DNA from: Rhizomys pruinosus
Taxonomy: Eukaryota; Chordata; Mammalia; Rodentia; Spalacidae
Length of the DNA: 64,000 nucleotides
Direction: 5' to 3'
Assembly: GCA_009823505.1 (NCBI GenBank)
Contig: VZQC01011939.1
Coordinates: 3,310,411 to 3,374,410 of the forward strand
This document shows positions 37,795-47,950 of this stretch, piece by piece. Below the pieces are notes generated by a model. It made no database searches. It saw nothing but the letters and a program-made list of their open reading frames with translations, and had not been told where the DNA came from. The translations under genes and the position numbers were made by a program. The first letter of the stretch is position 1; every line of letters begins with the position of its first letter.

Positions 37795-38059
37795 CTGAAA
37801 CAGGAAAGAGCTGATTACACCAGTGCACAGGCCTCCATGGACATTGGCGGTGGGAGACAGAGAGAGAGGGAGGGGGAGGAGAGCCAACCAAGGGAGAGAG
37901 ATATGGGCATGCTTTTATCAGCATCTCAGGGGAATTAATTTCATCGGCACAGCAGGCGTGAGCAAGCTATCAATGAGCTTGTGAGTACAGTGTACCTACT
38001 CAGAGGCAAAAGCTTACTAAAGTGCTGCCGGGGACACCTTTCACCCACAAAGCACTAAC
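37795..38059 (-). other. Myt1l: MYT1L intron between exons B and C
   Basis: 265-nt phase-2 intron, GTTAGT to TTTCAG. It holds a purine-rich (GA)n-like run on the plus strand at about 37857-37896, which is a pyrimidine tract on the transcribed sense strand 65-100 nt upstream of the exon C acceptor. No repeat is inserted. Confidence 0.9.
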
Positions 38060-38093
38060 CTGAACAGCTCTTGTATGGCTGGCTCCACGGGAA
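38060..38093 (-). CDS. Myt1l: MYT1L coding exon B (34-nt microexon)
   Basis: Minus-strand 34-nt exon coding VPVEPAIQELF plus the first two bases of Ser30. Acceptor CTCTCTGCAG|TTCCC (38094 side) and donor TTCAG|GTTAGT (38059 side). It takes the phase-1 G from exon A and passes AG to exon C. It lies 171 nt downstream of exon A and 265 nt upstream of exon C, so three short exons lie within 590 bp. The peptide is the known linker between the MYT1L N-terminus and zinc finger 1. Because 34 is not a multiple of three, skipping it would shift the frame, so it must be constitutive for a full-length product. It is too short to show as an open reading frame; I found it by searching for the expected linker between exons A and C. 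Confidence 0.95.
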
Positions 38094-38264
38094 CTGCAGA
38101 GAGATGGAAAACAGATAAAAATTTATCGTCTGTCACAGGGACTCTTCTTCCACGGAAAATTATCAAAAGAGTGGTGTTGGGGAGTCAGAGTGTACTGCCA
38201 AGCAATTCTGCAGGATGAAGGTGACCCCAGTCAGCCTCAGGGATGTAGGGAAGTACAGACGTAC
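38094..38264 (-). other. Myt1l: MYT1L intron between exons A and B
   Basis: 171-nt phase-1 intron, GTACGT to CTGCAG. No transposable element or other feature is visible. Confidence 0.9.
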
Positions 38265-38319
38265 CTCGAACCCCTTTGGATCGTGTGCGATGGCGCTTCT
38301 CCTCGGCGTCCACGTCCAT
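38265..38319 (-). CDS. Myt1l: MYT1L coding exon A (start codon exon)
   Basis: First coding exon of myelin transcription factor 1-like, a neuronal nuclear zinc-finger repressor that helps silence non-neuronal programmes. The minus strand reads MDVDAEEKRHRTRSKGVR, the N-terminus characteristic of MYT1L and different from that of its paralogue MYT1. The exon is 55 nt: 18 codons plus one G. The ATG (38317-38319) directly follows a splice acceptor, CTATCCCCAG, with a branch-like CACTGAC about 20-30 nt upstream, so the exon may start exactly at the ATG. The donor is GAG|GTACGT at 38265/38264. The single leftover G joins TT of exon B to make Val19, so the intron is phase 1. The reading frame stays open upstream of the ATG but lies beyond the acceptor and is probably intronic. 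Family assignment rests on recognised protein sequence; exon limits are read from splice motifs. Confidence 0.96.
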
Positions 38320-38840
38320 CTGGGGATAGATTAGCAGGTGGTCAGTGCCCATGTCCTGTGAATGTAGACCAGCCATGCATGGCACCACTCACTGTCCCTG
38401 GCACTGTGATGACAGGCCCTTAATCCTATGCAGCTCTGTGATACAAGGCCACCATGGGCCAGCGTGGCATTCTAAGTGCATTCATTTCAGGATGACAAGC
38501 AGACCTGAATCTTGTGATCGGGAGGCCTCTGCACTCTCTACCAGTAGATGTAGATGAGTCTCCAAGGCAGTCTCGGGACTTTCTTCTCAAGGATTTGATT
38601 GGAATTCCTTTGAGTGTCTGAGTTGTACTTTGTACCAAGAATGTAATAGATGCCCATTATGTTTACAAGAATGGAAAAAGTGTCTAGATTTTGCTTCTAA
38701 CCAACAGACATGCTTAATATGACTAAGGGCTTAGGAGCAGAGAGGTTCGAGGAATGCCACTCTTCCCATTGGATGTTGTGCAGTCTAAATTGTTCTAGTT
38801 CTTTTTAGGTACATGGATCTTTGTCCGTGGCAGAGGACAC

Positions 38841-38847
<7 letters not shown>

Positions 38848-38871
<24 letters not shown>

Positions 38872-38872
38872 A
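38848..38872. repeat. (CA)n microsatellite
   Basis: About 12-13 CA units. Confidence 0.95.
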
Positions 38873-38919
38873 CTTATACATGGCATATTTCAAAGTATTT
38901 CTAAAGTACTACCTTATCA

Positions 38920-39028
38920 GAGCATCCCAACAATCTTGTGAGGAAATTAATTTAATCACATTTGTTTATAAAAGAAAAGACTACAGTTCTGACTATGAGA
39001 TTTGCCTGGGATCATCTGGATAGGTTTT
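38920..39028 (-). repeat. MIR-like SINE relic
   Basis: CATCCCAACAATCTTGTGAG, a TTATAAAAGAAAAGAC-like decayed 'cagatgaggaaac', then TTGCCTGGGATCATCTGG follow MIR order. Confidence 0.5.
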
Positions 39029-39043
39029 TATGGTGTGACTTTT

Positions 39044-39271
39044 TAAAAATTTATTTATTTATTATTTTTTTATGTGTATGAATGTACTGTCTGCATGTAG
39101 GTTTGTGCACCCGTGTCGTGCAATGCCGCGGAGGTCAGAAGAGGGTGTCGGATTCCCCTGGAACTGGAGTTAAAGATGGTTCTTAGCTGCCATGTGGGTG
39201 CTGGGGATTGAACCCGGGTCCTCTGCAAGAGCAGTCGGTGCTCTTAACCGCTGAGCCATCTCTCCAGCCCC
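39044..39271 (-). repeat. B2-type SINE
   Basis: Complement orientation with intact B box (GGGATTGAACCCGGG complement). Target duplications ATGGTGTGACTTTT at 39030-39043 and 39273-39286. Confidence 0.95.
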
Positions 39272-39394
39272 AGATGGTGTGACTTTTAGCTGCTGTAAAT
39301 GTCCCTTTAAATCACAGGGGCAGACAACCATGTGGTAAATATTTAGTGACTGGCCATTCACCAACATTTTCACAATGTATGAATATCCTCTATG

Positions 39395-39445
39395 TGTATA
39401 TATATTCTCTCTCTCTATATATACATATATATATATATATATAAT
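39395..39445. repeat. TA/CT microsatellite
   Basis: Compound (TC)n(TA)n run with interruptions; prone to hairpin formation. Confidence 0.9.
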
Positions 39446-42400
39446 TATACTCAATATAACAGAGGGGCTGATAAGACCTTATGTAGTGAAAAGAACAGCT
39501 TCTCTTAGCCAGATTACTCCTGGATCACTTGTCAACCCCACCTTTCTATCCCTAATGTGGCTTGGATGCATTCCTGGACAGAAGACAGGAATATTATATT
39601 TCATAACTTGTCCACTGTACCAGTCATCAAAACCACTTACTCCAAGGGAAAAGATGGGTCAGAATGAAGCAAAGGGGACTCTGATCATGTGTTCCTGTTA
39701 GAAGCACACCTTAGGGAAACGCAGGGTGGACCTGCCCTTTGCACAAACCCAGAGTGTCTGCACTTCCTCTCCATAGATGCAATGCACAAGCATCAGGGTG
39801 CCCCAGACAATAAGAAATATAAGCTCATTAAGGGCTGTCTGCTGTAAATATAATGATGCACCTGATTTAATATACAAAGTACAGTTTCATGGGAAGTGGA
39901 TGCATAGAGTAGATCCTCACAGAAAGTCCTGACTCTTGAGAATTGTGTGTCCAAATGCAGAAAAAAAGAGACCCAGCTCAGCCTTGCACAAAAGTGCTTG
40001 GAACCCAGATAGTAGATGGATAGATGGATGGATGGATGAATCCATTTGCCGAGAAACTACAGCCCTGGAAGGTAGCAGGACCCAGGCAACATATTGAAGG
40101 GAACATCTCATGAAGCAGAATGGCACTTGGAGGGGACACTGAGGCAAGTAGGGACAGTGGAAGGGCACAGTAGTCCAACTGGACAATGGCTGTGGTTACA
40201 TGAGTGGGGTGAATCACAGGACTGCTTCACAAGAATGATTAAGCTGCAGTCTGAGAAAGAGAATAGATGTAGAAGAGGATTCTTGTAGTCACCTAAGCAG
40301 GCTGGGCTGTGATGCTGCCCCAGCTAACCTTGATCCCTAGAACATAACCGTCTAGGTGGGAAAATGTAGAAAGAAGTAAGGAACCCAAGAGACTCTATTG
40401 GGGGAATGCATATGTTGTAGCAGACTCTTGGACACCTTTTGGGCATTTTGCTCTTTTCCTATTGCCTAAGCACATACCCAGGGCATTAAGCTCCTGAATG
40501 CAGTTTTAGTGCATGGACTCATGGACTGTAGGTTAAACAGCATCCAACGGATATGGATATTCAGGGCTCTGAAATTCCCATTCAAGATCAGAGATTTTTC
40601 AAAATACAGCAAAATTTTAGTCAAGCTGCACAGGAGCAATATAATGTGAGCAAGTGAATGAAGAAGCCCCTGGTGAGAGGACACTTCATAGTCATAGAAG
40701 CAGTGTCTTCTAAGGCCCTGTGAAGTTGGCCCAGGACTGGGGATGCAGGTAAAATCCTATTGTCTAAGGAATTAAAATTGATTTGAAACTGTAAGATCAA
40801 ATGACCAATATTCTCAATGAGGATACGGAGTGGCTGATATTTGAGCCAAGGATTACAGTTAATTGGATGTTTCAGGTTAAAACAGGATGGGAGGGGACCA
40901 TTCCAGACAGTGGCAATGGGACATGAAGAGACCCCCAGGTTATGCTGTACAGTTCACCAGGGGCTTCTTTCAACAGGGCCCAGGCTTATCAGTTTTCCAG
41001 AGGGAACAGCCGTCCTTTTGTCAGACACACCTGCCCAGAGTCTGGTGAGGAAACTGCTTACAATGCTCCTGGCTCTGGTCAGGAAAGTATCTAATCCCAG
41101 GTATACTAGACCCTACTCTTCCTTGTGGCATGGGATAGGAGCGCTGACTTCATCAGCCAATGGCTCATGAGGCTGGATAAGAACAGTTTATGTTTTGCGC
41201 TTAAATTCATAATCATTTCTGTATTTTTATTTTATTTCCCATAGATCTGGGTCAGTTTTTTTTTTTCAAAAGCGGAAGGCTGTTTTTCCACTAATTGCTT
41301 ATTATATAATCACACTAGTCCCACCACGCTGGAAGGGCTCCCTTGCTCTGTGTTAAATTCCCACCATCACTGAGGACTCTCCTCCTGCTCCACTACTTTT
41401 TGTTTATCCAGAGCTAATTCTGTTGGCTGACAGTGGATCTCAAATGTGTTTGCTCTCTATCAAACAATGCTTCTTGCTGTGAGGATTAAGTGGCATTTTT
41501 TTTTCAGTAGAAAACATTTTATTTTATTTTACTTTTTATTAGCCTTTCTTTAAAAAAAATAAGACAATTACATTGAAAAACTTTGTATAGGTTGGAGAAT
41601 TTGGAATGGGAATAAATACAAAACTCATACTGAAGCAACAGTGAGAAGCTTCACAGTATTGTTGAAATTTGGTAGATAATACTAAAAATTTATAGTAGAC
41701 ATATATAATTGTGAGCTTACATTCTAAAATACAATTATATATTTTTAGTTTGAGAGTTATATCAGTTTAGTTATTAAAGTATTAAATAATTGTTAACATC
41801 CCAGACTGTGACTTTTATCTCCAGAAGTTTAATTCGGTGTTTTATACTTTCTGTAGGGCACAGGTGAAGGCACATCCGGGCTGTAACAGGAAGATAATGG
41901 AAAGCACTTGGTGCCTGAGAATAGGAGAGGTCCAGCGTCACGGCCTGGGTGCCACGTGCGGAGTCAAGACCATACCTGGCCATCAAGGGAGGCGGGAAGT
42001 CCATTCTAGAGAATCAGTCCTCCCATGACTAGAATCTGCAAATGACAGAAACCTTCCCTGTGCCCAGGCAGAGGAGAAGCCACTGCCATGCATAACCTGG
42101 GACCTGAGGGGAGGGGGAGGAGGGGAGTACAGTAAGTGGTATAATTTTTAAAACATGTTTAGCTCAGCACTCCAAATACAGTAGACACTAAATAAATGCT
42201 GAGTCCCTATCCTTCCTCTTTCAGCTAAGGAAATCACATAGTGAAAATTTTTAAATTTGTTTGATTTTTACAGTGTGGTTCAGATTTAGCATAAAACATT
42301 TAATTCACAGTGCCATTTTCTAGTGTCACACCTAATAGTGGGTGGTCACAGGCCAGGTGACTCCTGAAGGCTCCTAAACACACTCTTTTCAGGATTCGAT

Positions 42401-44740
42401 GTCTCTGCACCCTCTGCTAACTTGGCAAGAAGGCTGGTTTTCCTTCAGGAACCCCACTTACTAGGCACCATCAGTAGCATCAGGAGATTGGGCTATAGGT
42501 GGAGTTCACTGCTCAGTGGTTCTCAGCCTGAGCCAGCAAGCTGCTCTAGCTATGCAGGGGATAGCTCTGTGTTTTCCCATATTTCAGCTTTGGTCTCCTG
42601 AGGACTGGAGATGCTAACCCCACTCAATGCCTGAATTTCTAAAGTCCTCTCCAGCAATTTATATTAGAAAAACACACTGAAAGAACCACTTTTGTATTCA
42701 TACTTTTTTCTTAAGCCTCTTATTTATTTTCAAAATAATGATAGATTTTCTAAAAAACTTCAAGTGGTTTTATACTTAAAGAAAAGTCTGGTGTTTAAGA
42801 AATTGTTTTTTGTGACAATAGAAGCTATCAAGAATGATTTATTGAAGAGAGATCATGTGATTTATTTTATAATGTGCAAACTTTACATTGAGAATCAGGA
42901 TTTATCTTATTACTTTGATCTTCTTTTTCCTCCCCACCCCAACAAAAGACACTCCTCAGGTTGAGCTTCAGAGAGGAGAATGTAATAATTTTAAGTGCAT
43001 TCTATGCTGAGAGAGCCAGTGTAGCCCCTGGGAGCCCTTGGAGGCTGTTTTCCTGTGCTTAGGGTCTGGACTTTGGGCTAGGCAGGTGTTTGTGGTCACA
43101 GAGTCTCAGTACCCAAAGTGTACTGAGACTGTGTGAGCACATACTCTCTTTACATCTCAACATTGGGAACCTGTTCTCTCCTAGTTTCTCCTGAAGGATG
43201 GAGCCAGCAGAGGTCCTGAATCACAGGCTGGATACGGGTATCTCTGAGCAGAGCCACAGAGCCTTCCTTTCTCCATTCTTCAGTTATTCAGAAAGTAGCT
43301 ACCCATTTTGCCAATCAGCTGACCCTGTCTTCAGCTCTTGTTGCTCAGATCTATTTTGCTGCTGACTGGTTAGCCACATTGAGAGGGAAGATGGGAGAAA
43401 GGCCAGAGGCCAAGGTTCAGTCGACCAAATGGTCCGGCTGATACCATGAGGAGGAACAAGAAGTTCTGGAGAGAAGAGGAAACAGCACCTGTTCAGGCAG
43501 TCACTGTCTCCTAGGTAACAGACATGCTGTCCTCATAACTCTGCAGCAGAGCATGCATCCATGTCTCAGTTCAGGGTCACACAGAGTTTAGATTTAAAAA
43601 AGCCACTTGTAAAGGTCAGTACGAATCAGAAATCCTACATTCTAGTCATCTGTGAAAAGCATTTAAACAGAGAACTAAGACAACTTAAAGTGACTTTCTA
43701 TAATATGATGGCATTTTCTTTAAAGAATTGAATGTGGAGAAAACATAGATATTCAGGATCTGTTCTTGATAGTTGTATGAAATAAGGGAGAACATGATAT
43801 TTAAACAGCTGAAGAAATTTAGAGATAAATGGCCTTCCAGGTCATGGCAATACAACTGAAAATTATTCAGTCTCTTGTCTAATCATTGGATAGAAATAAA
43901 ATCATTAGACCCAAAAGACAGAAAAAAAGCCTTGGTTTGTCTGCCCCTGTCTTTCCTGTTCTTCCTCTCCAGGTCTTCATCAGTGAGATGGAAATATTGG
44001 CTCCTGTCTTCCAAGAAAGGAGACATGCTTTCTTTTGGTTTGTGACCCAGAGATTTTTACCCAAGCATAGGTGGGAGGGTGTTTACTGGAGCTTTATCAG
44101 TGCCCCCACCACTAATGAAAATAACACTTCCTCCCCCCAACCAAATCTCCAACCATCAACAGTCCCCTGGGAAGTAAGGTTAGGGTCTCACAGGCCACTC
44201 CTCCATCCATGAAGAAATCATATGCTGCCTCAGTGCAGCTCCGGTTATCTACAGGACCTGCACATGCTTGGGCTAGTCAAAACAAAAACAACCAAGCAAC
44301 CAAGCAACCAACCAACAAACAAACAAACAAAAAAAACCCAAGCCCTGTTGGAATATAAATAAAGGGCTTCAAAGAGCTAACCATCTCACTGGCATCCAGA
44401 GGATGTCCTGTCTTTATTTCCTCTAGCCTACCATGATGCAACAGCAATGGGAGGTCAAAGGTGAGTGCTAGGCTGCACCCCATCACTAATCTTGGGTCCA
44501 AGGGGGAATAAAAACAAGTCGAGGAGTCTATGGTGGCTTAAAGGGAGCCACGGAGAATCTACTTTGAGGAAATCCCAAGATTCCTTTTCTCAAGAAGGAG
44601 TCCTCAGATCTTTGAGCATGAGAACCTAACAAAACAGTTCAAAGCTGCAGGGAGCCCAGGAAGAGGCAGTGTCTGACAAAGTAATTGATGCTTGACTTTA
44701 TTCAAATAAAAAAGATCCAACAATTTTATATCTGTGAAAA
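39446..44740. other. Upstream region, few recognised features
   Basis: (GATG)n at 40017-40037; a possible L2/MIR 3' end at about 42160-42215 (AGTAGACACTAAATAAATGC); an (AACC/AAAC)n run at 44279-44340. Otherwise nothing recognised. Confidence 0.4.
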
Positions 44741-44742
44741 CT

Positions 44743-44837
44743 GTATTGTCGACTTATGTGTTTTATGAGAAGAGTGGAGAGGTGCCCAGAGTAGCTCATT
44801 TCTTATTTATCCATTTGTTTTGTGTGTGTGCGCGCGC

Positions 44838-44878
<41 letters not shown>

Positions 44879-44954
44879 GTAAACATGTGTGCATGCATGT
44901 GTGCTTGTGTGCGTGTGTTCATGTATGCAATGCAAACATGGGTGCTGAGGGCAT

Positions 44955-44985
<31 letters not shown>

Positions 44986-45070
44986 GCACACAAAACAAAT
45001 GGACAAATAAGAAATGAGCTACTCTGGGCACTTCTGTGCTCTTCTCATAGAACACATAAATAGACAATAC
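44743..45070. repeat. 328-bp inverted repeat (palindrome) with GT/CA core
   Basis: Left arm 44743-44829 (GTATTGTC... AGTAGCTCATTTCTTATTTA... TTTTGTGTG) and right arm 44984-45070 are reverse complements with about eight mismatches in about 87 bp. The centre also pairs: (GT)n at about 44843-44874 against (CA)n at about 44957-44984. Centre includes a CGCGCGCG run at 44830-44838. Each strand can fold into one long hairpin. Confidence 0.9.
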
Positions 45071-45907
45071 ACACACCATCAACCACACACCATCAGATTC
45101 AACTTTATTGCCCTTGATGTGGTCTGAGCTGTTTCAAAGGCCAGCCTGGCAACTATAAGTTCTGCGCTCTGGCTGTAGGAGAGTCATCCAGAGTGTTATC
45201 CCAGGTCTCCTCCTGCCCTGCATCAAAGAACAGTAGTGGGCTGAGTCTCAGAGCCTTTGGAAAATCTTGGAGAAGCCAGACCTAGACCATACATGGGATG
45301 TCAGTGGTTTTCATACGACAGCCTTCCTGTCTGGCCCTGACCCAATATGCCACTAGCCTGGATGTGGTGGGAGTAGGTTGGAAGCTCTTCTTCCACAGTG
45401 CAGGCTCAGAGCACACTGTCTTCCTCAGAAGATCCCCATGTTTCTGATGGACCATCTTTCTCTCAGTGTTAATCATTCATTTGCTCTTCTCTATCCCTCT
45501 TCTTGCAATAAATTTAATTTCCTTTCATTTTGGTTCAAATTTACTTCAGCCATGTTCTCAAGACCTAATTGTTCCATACGATCATCATAATCTTCCCACG
45601 AGGCCAGCTGCATCTTCAGAGCATGGACTCGCTTTTCTCTGCATTTCTCTCACCTGCTGCAGAGCTGTCAAGAGCAGGGACCCAACCAGCACTGTCTGAG
45701 GACCTGTGTCTAATGCAACCCCATCCCTAACTGCATTGGAGGTTCTTTGTGCCCATGCACAGTACCGGGAGGTGGTGGGAGGGCTTAGACCCAAGGTGCC
45801 AGGAAGCCTGCAGCATGGGCTGCTTCTTGCTCAGTATATGGGGGAGCCTGGATGGAGTCACAATGTGAATGTGAGTGTTTTTGTGGGTGAAATTCCCACT
45901 TGTCTCA
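45071..45907. other. Upstream region, nothing recognised
   Basis: No repeat family or gene assigned. Confidence 0.4.
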
Positions 45908-46000
45908 CTGGGTGGTGAGGGAAGTAAATGCATTAATGTCACTTGAGAACCCAGCACAGTGCCTGGAAATGGCAGGTGCTTGAAAGATGTTTCCTTTCCT
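45908..46000 (+). repeat. MIR 3'-end relic
   Basis: AATGCATTAATGTCACTTGA, AGCACAGTGCCTGG and CAGGTGCTTGAAAGATG reproduce the MIR 3' order (acttagcacagtgcctggcac... agtgctcaataaatg). Confidence 0.6.
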
Positions 46001-46232
46001 TCCCAGTTTCTCGGTGTAGCGCATGTGACCTCAAGGGTGAGAAGCAGGAGCGCTGGCACTGTCCACATGGGAGATAACTGCAGGACACTGGCCTGCAGGT
46101 CAGGTGAAATCCTTGGGGTGACAGCTGGCCTCTGTGTCTCTGAACTGGCATCTCCAGGAGTGGGTAACAGTCCTCACAATGGGTCTAATAGCCCCAAACT
46201 TCTTTCCAGACCCCATCTAAAGTCCGAGCTTG

Positions 46233-46729
46233 GGAGACGCCATAACGCGCCAGGCCAGGATCGAAAGGTTATTCCTGGACAAACTGTCAGCCCATGAAAG
46301 GAAACAGCCAGAACTGACCAGAGTCCAAGTCAACAGCTCCAGAGAGAGTGGACTGTTTTACCTCTCATCCACCTGTGCCCCTTTTCTAAGCCTAGGGAAC
46401 AACCTGCGGAAGAGGGGGCGTGGTAGAATGTAAGGGCTGCGATTGGGGTGAATGGTGAAACTACAGCAATGTAGTCTGGACACTCATTTGATCAACTTGA
46501 TTGAACAAACAACCTGTCACCCCCCACTGGATGGTGGGGCTGTAGGTGTTTGGGCACAACAGCCTGCAGATAGGTTTTGCATGAAGGATGCTTGTACTCA
46601 TGGATTATCACTTATAGCTAAAAATGAAAAAAAAAAGCTGAGAGAAAGATGGAGGACAAGTCATGAGCACCGCAGAATGCCATGATCTGGGATGGGGTGG
46701 GGTGGGGGGAGGGGAAAGAGGAAGAAAGG

Positions 46730-46782
<53 letters not shown>
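46233..46782 (+). mobile_element. Retroposon with 52-nt A tail and 15-bp target duplication (copy 3)
   Basis: Exact duplications TAAAGTCCGAGCTTG lie at 46218-46232 and 46783-46797. The insert begins GGAGACGCCATAACGCGCC, joins the family sequence at AGGATCGAAAGGTTATTCCT, passes through the G-rich tract (about 46689-46717) and ends in 52 uninterrupted A residues (46731-46782). The intact duplication and pure tail mark it as the youngest copy in the window. The 24-nt 5' start is not shared with copy 2. No coding sequence is present. Confidence 0.9.
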
Positions 46783-46784
<2 letters not shown>

Positions 46785-46941
46785 AAGTCCGAGCTTGTTA
46801 GTGTGGGGGTCTGTGAGTGTGCTGAGGGGGAAGCACAGCTGCCTCATCCAGTTCGATCTCCTTTTTGGGAATCTTCACAAATTCCCTTAATTCACCCAAT
46901 TCTGTTTATTACAGAATTATTTATTTACTTATTTGTTTGTT

Positions 46942-47020
46942 TATGGTACTAGGGATTGAACCTAGGGTTTCAAACATGCTGTATAAGAGTTCCCATTACT
47001 GAGCTTTATACTCCAGCCCT
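46942..47020 (-). repeat. ID/B4-like SINE fragment
   Basis: GGTACTAGGGATTGAACCTA and TACTGAGCTTTATACTCCAG are the complement of the ID/B4 tRNA-like head. A (TTTA/TTTG)n tail precedes it. Confidence 0.6.
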
Positions 47021-47108
47021 TTATCAGTCTCAAATACCCAAGTGTATTCAACAGGTAGGACTTCTCCCAGGCGAGCAGCCCCAGAAGCCTGGGACATGGA
47101 TCATGTCT

Positions 47109-47340
47109 TTTTAAAAAAAATGTCTTTAAATTTATTATTTTTTGTGTATGAGTGTACTATCTGCACATAGGTAGATGCACCCGTGTCGTGCAATGCTGCA
47201 GAGGTCAGAAGAGGTTGCTGGATCCCCTGAAACTGGAGTTAAAGGCAGTTCTTAGCCACCATGTGGGTGTGGGGAATCAAACCCCGGTCCTCTGCAAGAG
47301 CAGTTGGTGCTCTTAACCACTGAGCCATCTCTCCAGCCCC
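47109..47340 (-). repeat. B2-type SINE
   Basis: Complement orientation. Target duplications TGGATCATGTCT at 47097-47108 and 47341-47352. Confidence 0.94.
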
Positions 47341-47352
47341 TGGATCATGTCT

Positions 47353-47950
47353 CAAGTGCTTGGTCAACCACCGGGGAAGATAAATACATCAATATGTTAT
47401 ATGCAGCACGAAGTAGAATGAGCAGCAAAATATGAGGTGCCCTGGCCACCAAACTCTTCCAAGCCATGCCCTTCCCATCTCTTTTCTAAGTGGAGCCTTT
47501 CCAGGTAAGCCACAGAAGTTTTGTGTTGTCAATTCTGTTTACACGTATGTGCATAGTGATGTCCAGATATATTTACATGTATGTGCACAGTGATGTCCAG
47601 GAGTGCTGGGAAACCAAAGAAGATGGACTTGAATGTATTTATTTTGTGGGGAAAGTAACTGTTCTGTGTGAGGAGGGTCTATAAGACCTGGCTTGGTACT
47701 TAGTCATAGGCACACTTGGGAGTACATTGACACATTCTGTGCTTCCGGCTGCCTGGATCTCAGGCTCTGGGTAAAATCATACAAAGCTGCAAGGGGCATA
47801 TGCACTGCTTAGTACCCACTGTAGCCATATGTGGAAATAGAACTGATAGCTAGTCTGCATACATAGGAGCAGAACTCACAACCAGATCTCTACAACCCCC
47901 TGGCCTGCCATCCCTGAAACAGAGTTTGTAGACCAGTTCCCGAACACAGG
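47353..47950. other. Upstream region, with a small direct repeat
   Basis: A ~40-bp segment containing ATGTGCA(C)AGTGATGTCCAG occurs twice at about 47545-47600. The last 100 bp contain degenerate relatives of the following array. Confidence 0.5.

Noticed and set aside
44803..45088. Cys/Val- and His/Thr-rich frames on both strands
   Set aside because: They read the GT/CA microsatellites of the palindrome; the shared KQMDK-like ends come from the inverted arms.
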